Shown: positions 54,030 to 63,933, counted from the first letter of the stretch. The stretch: DNA of 64,000 nt from Sphingobacteriaceae bacterium (GCA_017745075.1 JAGIAD010000003.1:525317-589316), one strand, 5' to 3'. Notes: generated from the letters alone by a model not told the origin. Numbers and translations are program-made.

Positions 54030-55202
54030 TTAATGCCCCTCAACTTCTTCTTCGGCATTTTTCACCTTGCTTAACAGATCATAAGCGCCCTTTACCACTA
54101 CCTTCACCTCACTGACCGGCTCTGCAAAAGAAACCTGGGTATAACCATTCTCGGCAACTCCTGTTTTTACTTCCACCATCCGGTATCGGTAATCCTTACT
54201 GCCTTTAAGAGCAGGCTGATCGATAAACACAAATTTTTTGCCTTCAAACTCAACAATTGCTGCATCAGGCAGTGCTTCAACCTTGTTCATTCCGCTTTCT
54301 ACATAGGCTTTAAGGTACATTCCCGGAAGCAATTGCGTATCTTCCTTGTCCAGGTGACAGTGAATCTGTACCGTACGCTCTTTACTGATTTCCCTGCCGA
54401 TGAGGTGAACCGTTGCCATACGTTCCTTTTCCTCATTGGCCAATACAAAGCGTACTTTCTGGCCCAGCTTAAGCTTGGGTACATCTTTTTCAAATACCGT
54501 AAGCTCTGCATGCAGGTGCTCGGTATCGGCAATCTTGAACAATACATCAGTGGTACTGGCAAAAGCACCAATATTGGTGTTCACCTGCGTAACATAACCC
54601 GCCAATGGTGTGTAGAGGTTAAAAGTTTTCTGGATCTGTCCTTTTTCCAGTGCCGCAAAACTGATATTCATAAGGGAAAGTTTTGAACGTTGTCCCAGCA
54701 ATCTGGCACTCACGCTCTGGTACTCGCTCCTTGCTTTCTGAAGTGCTTTTTTAGAATTTACGTTTTCCTTTGCCAATTCTTCCTGGCGGTCTAGCTCCTG
54801 CTTTAAGAACTGTAATTGACTTTTATAATCCAGGTAATCCTGTTGCATCTGAATGAATTCAGGGTTCTGCATTACGGCTACGAGCGCCCCTTTTGCTACG
54901 CGCTTTCCCTGCAACATGCTGGTACTCTTTACAATCCCTTCAAGCGGTGTGGATATAGACACCATGCTTTGCGGAGGGAGGTCGAGCATGCCGTTAACTT
55001 TGGTTGTTCCACTTAATTCTTTCAGCTCAATATTGCCCAGTGTAATTTCTGATAGCTTATGCTGCTCTGGTGTAAGGGTTACGATATCGCTCTTTTCGTG
55101 AACGGGCTCCTTTTCGGGCTCCTTCTTCGAACCGGAATTGCTGCAGCTTGCCAAATAAAATGAAAAAGATACGAGGATAATATATTTATATATGGATCTC
55201 AT
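54030..55202 (-). CDS. CusB-type efflux periplasmic adaptor, lipoprotein
   Basis: 390 residues. Lipobox LASC (Cys ~20), an alpha-hairpin coiled coil (QQDYLDYKSQLQFLKQELDRQEELAKENVNSKKAL), barrel-sandwich halves (GIVKSTSMLQGKRVAKGALV; LYTPLAGYVTQVNTNIG), and a beta-barrel (LHAELTVFEKDVPKLKLGQKVRFV). It joins the CusA-like pump to its channel. Eleven bases after the pump gene. Confidence 0.9.
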   Translation of the reverse strand: MRSIYKYIILVSFSFYLASCSNSGSKKEPEKEPVHEKSDIVTLTPEQHKLSEITLGNIELKELSGTTKVNGMLDLPPQSMVSISTPLEGIVKSTSMLQGKRVAKGALVAVMQNPEFIQMQQDYLDYKSQLQFLKQELDRQEELAKENVNSKKALQKARSEYQSVSARLLGQRSKLSLMNISFAALEKGQIQKTFNLYTPLAGYVTQVNTNIGAFASTTDVLFKIADTEHLHAELTVFEKDVPKLKLGQKVRFVLANEEKERMATVHLIGREISKERTVQIHCHLDKEDTQLLPGMYLKAYVESGMNKVEALPDAAIVEFEGKKFVFIDQPALKGSKDYRYRMVEVKTGVAENGYTQVSFAEPVSEVKVVVKGAYDLLSKVKNAEEEVEGH

Positions 55203-55213
55203 GAGATTTATGC

Positions 55214-58200
55214 TTAAAATGATTTGTTATTACCGGTTAAAAATTCGATCTGGTTAATGCTCTGGCTTAACTGGAGAAGGGCCATCAGTCGTCCTTCGTA
55301 AATACCATTTGCCTGTTTAAGGTTCAAGAGGTATTCTGAATAGCCGATTTCGCCGTTTTGATAGGCAATACGGCTGTTTTTTAATATCAATGCCGCATTG
55401 GCTAAAGCCGAAGTCATAAAATAGTTGTAACGCTTCCTGTTTTTCAGGTATTCGCCAAAAGCCTGTTGATACTGGCCTGTTAGTTTTCGCTGCTGAAGTT
55501 CCAGGTCGTTCGAAGCAATATCCCTGTTAATAGATGCGGCCTTTGCCTTCGCAGAATAGGCCTTGTAAAACAAGGGAATGGAAAGCCCCACCTGAAAACC
55601 CTGGAAACGTTTGTCGCGACCAAAGAAAACCTCATTTCCATTAACGTTTTGAAAACCGGTTAGTGACTGGTTGAAATAGCCAAGGGTAAAATCGGGCAGC
55701 GCTTTGGCAAGTTCTACTTTGTGTTGTTTTTCGGCAATTACGATCTGCTGCCTGAAATAGGCAAGGGCTGGATTTTCATTTAAAACAGCCGTATCTGCGA
55801 TCGAAATTTCAGGTGTTTCCTTTAAAAACCTGTCGGCGATCATGGGGAGCCCGCCCCTGCCAAGAAGCGTAGCCAACTGCGATTTATAAATTTCGATATC
55901 GGCCCGGTCCTGATCAAGCAGGTTCTTTACATCCTGCAGCTGTGTTTCAGCGGCAACTTTCTCGAGCAGGTTACCCTCACCTGTTTTGTACTTTAACGAA
56001 GCTGATTTTACAAAGCCCTTATAAATACTGTCTTGCTCGAGCAACAATTTTTCCTTCGAATAGAGGTACTGAAGATTGGTGTAAACCGTCTTCACCTGGA
56101 AAATAAGTTCATTTTTACTTGAAGCAACCTGGAGCTGCCCCGCTTTGATGCGTTCGTCGCCTAATGCAGCATTTGCAGCGAAAAGTGTTGGGAAGGGAAT
56201 CGTTTGCGAAACAGTAAAATTATTATCGTTTTTAACCAGGCTATTGTATTGCCCGTAAAGCATCAAAACTTCTGTTTTAGGCATTTCGAAAGCACTCTTC
56301 TTGAGGGCCTGCTGCAACCCTACACCCAGGTTGGCCACCTTAACCGCACTGTTATTTTCCAGTGCCGAAGATATGGCCTGCTCAAGCGTTAACGCTGTCT
56401 GTGCCTTAGCGGGCTGCAAACCGCACAGGCTAACCAACAGAACTATTATACCTGCCACAGGAGCAATTCTTACTTTTTTACGGCCTATTTTTTCTATCCA
56501 GATATAAAGCACCGGAAGCACCAAAAGGGTTAGCAATGTTGCTGAGATCAATCCACCGATAACAACTGTTGCCAACGGACGCTGTACTTCAGCTCCGCTA
56601 CCGCCCGAGATGGCCATTGGAAGAAAACCCAGGGAGGCTACAAGTGCCGTCATAATAACCGGACGAAGCCTGACCGAAGTTCCTGTTTTAATAATTTCAA
56701 GCATATCTTTCATTCCTTCTTTTTTCAATCTGTTAAATTCACTGATGAGTACAATACCATTAAGTACCGCCACACCAAAAAGTGCAATAAAACCTATACC
56801 GGCCGAGATGCTGAATGGCATACCCCTTACCCACAGGGCGAATACGCCGCCAATAGCCGATAATGGAATTGCGGTAAAAATTAAAAGCGCATGCTTAAGT
56901 GATGAAAAAGTTAAATAAAGCAGCAGTAAAATGAGCAACAAGGCTAATGGAACGGCAATGCCCAATCTTTTGGTGGCTGCCTGCAGGTTCTCAAAAGTGC
57001 CTCCAAAAGTTGGATAATATCCTGGTGAAAACTTAATGTCGGCATCTATTTTCTGCTGAATTTCCTTTACAATACTCTCTACATCCCTACCTCTCACATT
57101 AAAGCCAACAGTAATCCGCCGCTTTGCATCATCGCGCTGAATCTGGTTCGGTCCCTCCTTGTACTGGATATCGGCCAGTTGTTCCAGCGGGATCTGGTTG
57201 CCATTGGGTGCTGTTACAAACAGATTCTTCACATCTTCCAGCGACTGCCTGTTTTCTTTTTCCAGGCGGACAACCATATCGAATCGTTTTTCGCCCTCGA
57301 ACACAAGGCCAGCTACCTCTCCGGCAAATCCCGACCGGATAGCAGTATTCACATCCTCAATATTTAATCCGAATTGCGCAATCTTTTCTCTATGAAATTT
57401 AATGATCACCTGTGGAAGCCCCGAGGCCTGTTCAACATAAATATCCTTGGCCCCATCTATTTTTCTGGCTATGTTACCGATCTTGCTTGCATAGGTACTC
57501 AGTTTCGAAAAATCTTCACCGTAGATTTTAACAACCACATCTTGCCTTGCGCCCGTCATGAGTTCATTAAAACGCATCTGGATAGGCTGCTGAAAACCGA
57601 AAGTAACACCAGGAATATACTGTTCAAGCTTGGCCTGCATCTTTCCTGCAAGCTCATCCCTGGTCGAAGCAGTTGTCCAGTCTCCCTTATCCTTTAAGAT
57701 GATAATCAGGTCGCAAGCTTCTACCGGCATGGGGTCTGTAGGAATCTCACTGGAGCCAATTTTCCCAATTACTTCTTTTATTTCAGGAAAATTTGCCTTT
57801 AATACCTTCGAAGCCTTCGTAGCCGCCTCGATGGTCTGAGAAAGGCTGCTTCCGGTAAGCACCCGGGTTTCTACAGCAAAGTCGCCTTCCTCCAGTGTGG
57901 GGATAAATTCGGCGCCCAGGTAATTGAAAATAACAAGGCCGATAACAAATAATCCTACTGCAATACCTACCACGGCCTTTCTCGCCCGTAGCGCAAAATT
58001 GAGCATCGGTGTATACACGCTTTGGAAAAAGGCCATGATCCTGTCTGAGATATTTCGTTTGGTGCTGATGTTTTTGTTTAGAAACAGCGCACTCATCATT
58101 GGCACATAGGTTAACGACAAGATAAATGCGCCAAGGATAGCAAAAGCCACCGTTTGAGCCATTGGCCTGAACATCTTGCCTTCTATACCAACCAGCGCCA

Positions 58201-59590
58201 GAATCGGCAGGTAAACGATAAGGATAATAATTTCACCGAAAGCGGCACTGTTACGGATCTTGGAAGCAGATTCAAAAATCTCTGTATCCATTTCCTGTTG
58301 GCTCAACCTGTTTTTGTTTTTTCTGATGCCAAGGTGGTGAAGTGAAGCTTCCACAATAATTACCGCGCCATCTACAATTAGTCCGAAATCAATAGCACCA
58401 AGGCTCATCAGGTTTCCGCTAACGCCAAAAAGGTTCATCAGGCATATGGCAAAAAGCATGGCAAGTGGAATCACCGAAGCTACAATTAGCCCGGCACGGA
58501 AATTCCCCAAAAGTAACACCAGTACAAAAATCACGATCAATGCTCCCTCTGCCAGGTTTTTGGTTACCGTACCGATGGCATTGTCTACCAGTTTTGTACG
58601 GTCGAGAAATGGCTCGATAACCACGCCCTCAGGAAGGTTCTTTGCAATCTGGTCCATACGGGCTTTTACGTTTGCAATAACCTTGGAAGAATTTGCACCT
58701 TTTAGCATCATTACTACCGCACCTACTACTTCGCCCTGGTCGTTTCTGGTCATGGCACCGTACCTCGTTGCGGCGCCGATCCTCACTTCAGCTACATTCC
58801 GGATCAGCACAGGAATGCTGTTTTCATTGGTCCGTACAACAATGTTCTCAATGTCTTCTATACTCTTGATAAGTCCCTCGCTCCTGATAAAATAGGCATT
58901 AGGTTTCTTATCAATGTAAGATCCACCGGTATTCTGGTTATTTTTTTCAAGCGCCTTAAAAATGTCGCCGATGGATATATCCATACTTCTCAGCTTATCT
59001 GGATTGAGGGCAATCTCATACTGCTTCAGGTACCCGCCAAAGCTGCTTACTTCGGCTATGCCCTCTACGCCAAGGAGCTGGCGGCGAACAATCCAGTCTT
59101 GAATGGTGCGCAGCTCGGTGGCGTCATATTTTTTTTCATATCCCTTTTTGGGATGGATTACGTACTGGTAAATCTCCCCCAATCCGGTTGTCAAAGGCGC
59201 AATTTCGGGTGTGCCGATCCCTTTCGGAATAGCCCTTTCTACTTCAACAAGTCTTTCGCTCACTTGTTGACGGGCCCAGTAAATTTCTACGCCTTCCTTG
59301 AATACCACTGTAACAACTGAAAGGCCGAATCTGCTAAAAGACCGGACTTCTTCTATTCCGGGAATAGTGGCCATGGTCTGCTCAACCGGGTAGGTTACAA
59401 AGCGCTCAATATCTTCAGCACCGTTACTTGGTGAAGAAGTAATAATCTGTACCTGGTTATTGGTAATATCAGGAAGGGCATCTATAGGCAGCTGCTTAAG
59501 GGAGTATACGCCCCACGCGATCAGCGCCAGCATCATAATTCCAACCAACAGTTTTTGCCTGATGGAGAATTGTATTATTCTGTTCAACAT
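55214..59590 (-). CDS. CusA/CzcA heavy-metal RND pump fused to a TolC-like channel
   Basis: 1458 residues. Residues ~1-1040 are a CzcA/CusA RND pump: QLPIDALPDITNNQVQI, DFGLIVDGAVIIVEA (proton-relay Asp ~409) and two porter domains. From ~1060 the sequence becomes a TolC-family outer-membrane efflux domain with a leader-like hydrophobic stretch (AGIIVLLVSLCGLQPAKAQTALTLEQAISSALENNSAVKVA). This fusion is known in Bacteroidota. The signal-like segment in the middle must let the protein pass into the periplasm. Metal (Cu, Zn, Co, Ag) cannot be told. Confidence 0.94.
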   Translation of the reverse strand: MLNRIIQFSIRQKLLVGIMMLALIAWGVYSLKQLPIDALPDITNNQVQIITSSPSNGAEDIERFVTYPVEQTMATIPGIEEVRSFSRFGLSVVTVVFKEGVEIYWARQQVSERLVEVERAIPKGIGTPEIAPLTTGLGEIYQYVIHPKKGYEKKYDATELRTIQDWIVRRQLLGVEGIAEVSSFGGYLKQYEIALNPDKLRSMDISIGDIFKALEKNNQNTGGSYIDKKPNAYFIRSEGLIKSIEDIENIVVRTNENSIPVLIRNVAEVRIGAATRYGAMTRNDQGEVVGAVVMMLKGANSSKVIANVKARMDQIAKNLPEGVVIEPFLDRTKLVDNAIGTVTKNLAEGALIVIFVLVLLLGNFRAGLIVASVIPLAMLFAICLMNLFGVSGNLMSLGAIDFGLIVDGAVIIVEASLHHLGIRKNKNRLSQQEMDTEIFESASKIRNSAAFGEIIILIVYLPILALVGIEGKMFRPMAQTVAFAILGAFILSLTYVPMMSALFLNKNISTKRNISDRIMAFFQSVYTPMLNFALRARKAVVGIAVGLFVIGLVIFNYLGAEFIPTLEEGDFAVETRVLTGSSLSQTIEAATKASKVLKANFPEIKEVIGKIGSSEIPTDPMPVEACDLIIILKDKGDWTTASTRDELAGKMQAKLEQYIPGVTFGFQQPIQMRFNELMTGARQDVVVKIYGEDFSKLSTYASKIGNIARKIDGAKDIYVEQASGLPQVIIKFHREKIAQFGLNIEDVNTAIRSGFAGEVAGLVFEGEKRFDMVVRLEKENRQSLEDVKNLFVTAPNGNQIPLEQLADIQYKEGPNQIQRDDAKRRITVGFNVRGRDVESIVKEIQQKIDADIKFSPGYYPTFGGTFENLQAATKRLGIAVPLALLLILLLLYLTFSSLKHALLIFTAIPLSAIGGVFALWVRGMPFSISAGIGFIALFGVAVLNGIVLISEFNRLKKEGMKDMLEIIKTGTSVRLRPVIMTALVASLGFLPMAISGGSGAEVQRPLATVVIGGLISATLLTLLVLPVLYIWIEKIGRKKVRIAPVAGIIVLLVSLCGLQPAKAQTALTLEQAISSALENNSAVKVANLGVGLQQALKKSAFEMPKTEVLMLYGQYNSLVKNDNNFTVSQTIPFPTLFAANAALGDERIKAGQLQVASSKNELIFQVKTVYTNLQYLYSKEKLLLEQDSIYKGFVKSASLKYKTGEGNLLEKVAAETQLQDVKNLLDQDRADIEIYKSQLATLLGRGGLPMIADRFLKETPEISIADTAVLNENPALAYFRQQIVIAEKQHKVELAKALPDFTLGYFNQSLTGFQNVNGNEVFFGRDKRFQGFQVGLSIPLFYKAYSAKAKAASINRDIASNDLELQQRKLTGQYQQAFGEYLKNRKRYNYFMTSALANAALILKNSRIAYQNGEIGYSEYLLNLKQANGIYEGRLMALLQLSQSINQIEFLTGNNKSF

Positions 59591-59702
59591 TGTCGTTTAA
59601 ATCAAAAATCAATAAATAACACAGCGTCATTGCACTTTATAATGCAAATTTGCGTGTAAAAAGCATGTTTTTCATGGACAGGCCATGAGATAAAAAATTG
59701 AT

Positions 59703-60020
59703 TTAAACGAGTTTAGGCGGTTGCCAAATATCAAAGGGTTGTTTTTTCAATGCTGAGCACTGGAAAACAGGATAGGGCTTCCTATACACAGGAACAATCA
59801 GATCTGTTAATTTTTCGGATGGAAAGTGCTGACCAACCGAGCAGCAGGCACAGCTACAGAATGGCGGACAGGATTCTCCATGCTGATGCTCAGGTTTTGT
59901 ATCATTGCTGCGTACGATGTTTTCAGTTTGAAACTTGGAAACCATATCTTCCTTGTCCTGGCAGGGCATAAAGCCCAGAAGGATCAGGTAAACAGAAAAA
60001 AGGAATACAAAGTTTTTCAC
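59703..60020 (-). CDS. Cys/His-rich exported protein (DUF6660-like)
   Basis: 105 residues, GTG start. Hydrophobic leader (FVFLFSVYLILLGFMPCQD), then HQHGESCPPFCSCACCSVGQHF, a cluster of five Cys and three His suited to metal binding. Its position 112 bases before the CusA-like gene on the same strand fits the DUF6660 family found upstream of these pumps. It may be a periplasmic metal donor. Confidence 0.75.
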   Translation of the reverse strand: MKNFVFLFSVYLILLGFMPCQDKEDMVSKFQTENIVRSNDTKPEHQHGESCPPFCSCACCSVGQHFPSEKLTDLIVPVYRKPYPVFQCSALKKQPFDIWQPPKLV

Positions 60021-60184
60021 CAGGGCAAATGTAATGATTAAAGTTTTTAATTCATAAAGCCTGTTTTTATTAAAAATCTCACTAACCTGAGTTCGATTAT
60101 GATTTGCTTTAAAGACAGTGCCCGCTGTGCTACAGGTCAGGGTGACAACCAGGCAATTGGCACAATTATCGCTTAGGTAACATT

Positions 60185-60355
60185 ATGAAACGGATATATC
60201 TCATTGTAGCCTTATCGGCAATGCTGCTTACCAGTGCCTGTTATAGCGTCAGAACAGCTGGTAACAGCGGAAAAGTTCCTCCAGGGCAAGCCAAAAAAGG
60301 AACAGGTTCAAAATCGGCCAGACCTTTTGCCCCAGGACAACAAAAAAGAAATTAA
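60185..60355 (+). CDS. Small lipoprotein of the 'quinol oxidase subunit 4'-named type (56 aa)
   Basis: 56 residues. Lipobox LTSAC (Cys ~19) and a tail with PPGQAKKGTGSKSARPFAPGQQKRN. Small lipoproteins with PPGQxKK...SAxxFAPGQ are annotated this way in Bacteroidota, although a role in an oxidase has not been shown here. The gene is transcribed away from the DUF6660-like gene and ends at a bidirectional terminator. Confidence 0.7.
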   Translation: MKRIYLIVALSAMLLTSACYSVRTAGNSGKVPPGQAKKGTGSKSARPFAPGQQKRN

Positions 60356-60360
60356 AAAGA

Positions 60361-60390
60361 AAACCCTCCAAAATTTGGAGGGTTTCTTTC
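60361..60390. terminator. Bidirectional terminator
   Basis: AAACCCTCC and GGAGGGTTT around AAAATTT, with T-rich sequence on the plus strand (TCTTTCTTTA) and A-rich before it. Sits between convergent genes. Confidence 0.85.
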
Positions 60391-60406
60391 TTTATTACAC
60401 AAACAA

Positions 60407-60901
60407 CTAATGTTTTCCTTTACCATTTCCATGGCCTTTCCCATTTCCTTTATTAAAATGTGGTTTTCCTTTATCACTTTTATATGCTTTAGCATTACCC
60501 TTGGCCGGTGAATATTTTGGGCCTTTGCTTTTCCCTATTGCCGATTGGCCATGGTTGCCTTTAAATTTGGCATATTTTACTTTATGTGTTTCAAAATAAC
60601 GGTAAGGCCGCGGAGAATTAATTACAACTTTATAGCCGTTATATAAATTGTAACTACTGTATCTCGGTGGAAGCGCAGTAGTAAACACCCAGTTTCCATT
60701 GTTTAAATAAATAAACTGTTTTTTAGGCACATAATAATAACTCTCAATGTCGGGCAAATAGTAATAATCTACATAATCATATCCGGCTGGCCCCCATGCA
60801 GGTTGTGCCCCAATATTTATGTTTACACTCACCTGGGCCTGAGATTTAAAAGTAAGGCCGCTGCTTACCAATACGAACAACAACAGAAATAACTTTTTCA
60901 T
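60407..60901 (-). CDS. Secreted basic, Gly/Lys-rich protein
   Basis: 164 residues from ATG 60901 (MKKLFLLLFVLVSSGLTFKSQAQ, signal peptide). Mature part: aromatic-rich first half (YDYVDYYYLPDIESYYYVPKKQFIYLNNGNWVF), then a low-complexity Lys/Gly/His tail (GKSKGPKYSPAKGNAKAYKSDKGKPHFNKGNGKGHG...). No domain was recognised. An upstream in-frame start at 61018 adds an improbable segment. Confidence 0.72.
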   Translation of the reverse strand: MKKLFLLLFVLVSSGLTFKSQAQVSVNINIGAQPAWGPAGYDYVDYYYLPDIESYYYVPKKQFIYLNNGNWVFTTALPPRYSSYNLYNGYKVVINSPRPYRYFETHKVKYAKFKGNHGQSAIGKSKGPKYSPAKGNAKAYKSDKGKPHFNKGNGKGHGNGKGKH

Positions 60902-61160
60902 AGGTTTAAATTTAGATGTGAACAATTCGTTTTTACAGTTTTGCAATAATCCACACTTCGGGATGTCCAGCCAAAGGCAAAACAGTTCCCGGTTAAGATG
61001 AAGATGGCCAAATGGCATTTACAAAATTTGTTTTCATAACTATAGATTTTTATTTAAAGTTTCCCATTTCAAAGTTGAAGGCCGAAGATGAAAGCAACAT
61101 GAAATTTAAATTTTATTTTTTTCATCTTATTTTCATGTTGCCGATCTACTTTTGAAATGT
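60902..61160. other. Intergenic region, promoter for candidate sRNA
   Basis: Upstream flank of the secreted-protein gene (minus) and of the sRNA candidate. TACTTTTG at 61147-61154 is a TAnnTTTG match. Otherwise nothing was recognised. Confidence 0.45.
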
Positions 61161-61220
61161 GAGCGCACCATGGTATGGTGGTTTAGGTAGGGTTTACCTC
61201 TTCGGGGGTAAACTTTTTTT
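61161..61220 (+). ncRNA. Candidate ~60-nt small RNA
   Basis: A -7 box TACTTTTG (61147-61154) places a start near 61161. The transcript would hold a small hairpin (CACCAT-GGT-ATGGTG) and end in a terminator: GTTTACCTC, tetraloop TTCG, GGGGTAAAC (one G-U), seven Ts. No ORF is contained. It could also be an attenuated leader of the AraC gene at 61423, about 200 bases downstream. Confidence 0.55.
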
Positions 61221-61422
61221 GTGTTTATAAAATGCTCCTATTCACTGTTATTTCTGCCTGGCAATTGCCTCGCTATAGAATGTTCTTTGCTGTACAAAGA
61301 TTCTATAGCTTTTGATATTGGTAATCAGCAGGAAGAACTGCAATAAAATATCCTTACATACGCTGCAAACCTTAGCTAATTGAAAATAATAAGCCCTATA
61401 CTTGTATTCAATACCATCGGAT

Positions 61423-62253
61423 ATGCCACCAGTTAAAATGCACCATCAGGAATTCGAAGCTCCGGAAGAACTGCAGGATACGATAAAGTGTTTTTGGTAC
61501 AACAAGAGAGAAGCCGGGGCCGAACCATCGGCTTTTGAAGTAGTACCTGATGGTTACGCGGAGATTATTTTTCATTTTGGCAGCGGTTGCAGCATTTCTT
61601 CTGACGGAGCTTTACAGTCCTTACCCTCACCTTTCATGATGGGTCTGCTTAATCAGCCTGTTATTTTTCACGCGAAAAACCGTCTTGAAATCATTGGAAT
61701 CAGGTGCTTTCCATGGACGGTATTCGATTTACTGGAACTTCCATCCAACAAGCATGGATTACACCTGTTTGAACACCCGGTAGCCCGGCTTCAACCCAAA
61801 CTGAATGCCTTAATTCTTGATGAAAAAATAGATGAAGCGGTGGCTGAAGTAAAACAATATTTCTTACAGGCCAGGGCGCAGGTTGCGGCTAACAGCATGT
61901 TATACAAGGCCGGAATTGCAATGCAGGCAGCAAAAGGTACTTTACCCGTGAGCAAGGTAGCAGCAGCGGCACATGTAACGGTACGTACATTGGAAAGAAA
62001 CTTTAAGCGATCCTCTGGCCATACCGTTAAAGATGTATCAGGACTGATGCGCTTTGAGCAGGTACGCAACCGGTTGTGGATGGATCCAGGTGCCAACCTG
62101 GCGAGCCTGGCGGAGGAGTTTGGTTATACCGATCAGCCCCACCTGAGCCGGGAATTTAAGCGTTATAGTGGTACCAGTCCCGCAGCGTTTGCCCGTAAGG
62201 CGAAAAAAGGGAAACAGGTGTTAAGCAATGGTTTGATTAACCTCTCTTCATAA
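61423..62253 (+). CDS. AraC-family transcriptional regulator
   Basis: 276 residues from ATG 61423 (MPPVKMHHQEFEAP). N-terminal DUF6597-like sensor (ELQDTIKCFWYNKREAGAEPSAFEVVPDGYAEIIFHFG) and a C-terminal double HTH (VSKVAAAAHVTVRTLERNFKRSSG; LASLAEEFGYTDQPHLSREFKRYSG). It precedes the FAD monooxygenase gene by 77 bases on the same strand and probably regulates it. Confidence 0.92.
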   Translation: MPPVKMHHQEFEAPEELQDTIKCFWYNKREAGAEPSAFEVVPDGYAEIIFHFGSGCSISSDGALQSLPSPFMMGLLNQPVIFHAKNRLEIIGIRCFPWTVFDLLELPSNKHGLHLFEHPVARLQPKLNALILDEKIDEAVAEVKQYFLQARAQVAANSMLYKAGIAMQAAKGTLPVSKVAAAAHVTVRTLERNFKRSSGHTVKDVSGLMRFEQVRNRLWMDPGANLASLAEEFGYTDQPHLSREFKRYSGTSPAAFARKAKKGKQVLSNGLINLSS

Positions 62254-62330
62254 AACCAACATAAGGATTGTCGTATTTATACAAGTCTGGCTTAAGTACA
62301 TTGCTGAATTTTGTGTTTTAATAATACCAT

Positions 62331-63863
62331 ATGAACACAACTTTAAAAAACGAATCAGCACGGGCTATTTACGATGTCGTTATTTCTGGTGCTGGCCCTG
62401 TAGGCCTGTTCCTGGCCTGTGAATTGGCGTTGGCCAAATGTTCGGTCCTGGTACTCGAAAAAGCAATAGAGGCACATTCGCCTTTAAAGCAGCTTCCCTT
62501 CGGTATCCGCGGCCTATCGTCGCCAACTATTGAAGCACTTTATCGCCGTAACTTACTGCAGGAACTCGAAATTCATAAACACCTTAAAAACCCTCACCAA
62601 AACGCTGTGCAGGGGCCCCGCCGTCAGGCAGGACATTTTGCCGGCATTCCATTTCATGATGGTGATATTGATATCACACAATGGAAATACCGCCTGCCAG
62701 GTTCTACACCTGCCAGTTTAATTACTGAAATGCAGGAGCTGGAAACGGTACTTTCCAGGCGCGCAGAAGCCTTGGGTACTGAAATAAAACGGGGTTTTGC
62801 AGTTACCGGTTTCAATCAAAGTAATGAAGGCGTAATTGTACAGGCCGGCGGAGAATCTTTCGCATGTAAATGGCTGGTAGGATGCGATGGAAGCCGGAGC
62901 GTGGTACGCAAAACCGCTGGCTTCGAATTTGCCGGCACTGAGCCCGAATTTACAGGCTACTCAGCTAAGGCAGACCTCCTCCATCCGGAATTGCTTAAAC
63001 CAGGCCGAAATGTAACGCCAACCGGCATGTATATGCAATCGCAACCGGGTTACCTGGCCATACAGGATTTTGATGGTGGTGCATTTCATGGTTCAGCAAA
63101 GCCTGTTACACGCGAACATCTACAGGAGGTATTGCGTCGTGTTTCAAGTACCGATGTTACCATCAGCAAGCTCCATATTGCAAGCACCTGGACTGACCGG
63201 GCAAGGCAAGCGACAAGCTACCGAAACGGACGAGTATTTTTGGCGGGCGATGCTGCTCACATTCATGCGCCCTTAGGTGGCCAGGGACTTAACCTGGGGA
63301 TGGGTGATGCCATGAACCTGGGGTGGAAACTCGCAGCTGCCATCCATGGGAAAGCTCCCGAAGGTTTATTGGATAGCTATGTTACAGAACGACATCCAAT
63401 TGGTGCGCAAGTGCTCGATTGGTCGCGTGCCCAGGCTACAATTATGAAACCTGATCCCAATGCCCGCGCTTTGCATGCCATTATTGCCGACCTTATTAAT
63501 ACCACCGATGGTGCTACCTATTTTGCCGGCAGGGTTTGGGGTGTTTCTACGCAAATTAACCTTGATGGAAAGCATCCGCTGGTTGGCTACAGTGTTCCTA
63601 ACTTTGAATTTGAAGATGGTACAAAAATTGGCCAGCTGATGCATCATGGACATGCAATCCTGCTCGATTTTAAGCATAACAATTCACTCAAAAAGTTGGC
63701 TAATGAATATGACGGTCAAATCCATTACATTTCTGCAGTTGCAAAAAATCAATTGGGTTTAAATGCCGCACTGATCCGCCCTGATGGAATTGTAGCCTGG
63801 GCTACTGATGATGTGGTAGACATTAACGAACTGCAAAAAGTGATGGCGACTTGGTTTTCATGA
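62331..63863 (+). CDS. FAD-dependent monooxygenase (PHBH/UbiH-like)
   Basis: 510 residues. GxGxxG Rossmann motif VISGAGPVGLFLACE (~18-32), the DG-motif VGCDGSRSVVRK (~183-194) and FAD-ribityl motif GDAAHIHAPLGGQGLNLGMGDAMNLGWKLAA (~303-333). The C-terminal ~120 residues are thioredoxin-like, as in the aromatic hydroxylase group. It oxygenates an unknown aromatic or antibiotic-like substrate using NAD(P)H. Terminated by the long hairpin downstream. Confidence 0.92.
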   Translation: MNTTLKNESARAIYDVVISGAGPVGLFLACELALAKCSVLVLEKAIEAHSPLKQLPFGIRGLSSPTIEALYRRNLLQELEIHKHLKNPHQNAVQGPRRQAGHFAGIPFHDGDIDITQWKYRLPGSTPASLITEMQELETVLSRRAEALGTEIKRGFAVTGFNQSNEGVIVQAGGESFACKWLVGCDGSRSVVRKTAGFEFAGTEPEFTGYSAKADLLHPELLKPGRNVTPTGMYMQSQPGYLAIQDFDGGAFHGSAKPVTREHLQEVLRRVSSTDVTISKLHIASTWTDRARQATSYRNGRVFLAGDAAHIHAPLGGQGLNLGMGDAMNLGWKLAAAIHGKAPEGLLDSYVTERHPIGAQVLDWSRAQATIMKPDPNARALHAIIADLINTTDGATYFAGRVWGVSTQINLDGKHPLVGYSVPNFEFEDGTKIGQLMHHGHAILLDFKHNNSLKKLANEYDGQIHYISAVAKNQLGLNAALIRPDGIVAWATDDVVDINELQKVMATWFS

Positions 63864-63876
63864 AAAATCAGAGTAT

Positions 63877-63933
63877 TGGCAAACTTTTAAAAAGAACTTG
63901 TTTTATATACAAGTTCTTTTTAAAAGTTTGCCA
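63877..63933. repeat. 24-bp perfect inverted repeat
   Basis: TGGCAAACTTTTAAAAAGAA... on one side and its exact complement on the other (24-base arms, 9-base AT-rich loop TTTTATATA). It starts 13 bases after the monooxygenase stop. It may act as terminator, though no T run follows, or be a mobile-element remnant. Confidence 0.85.
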
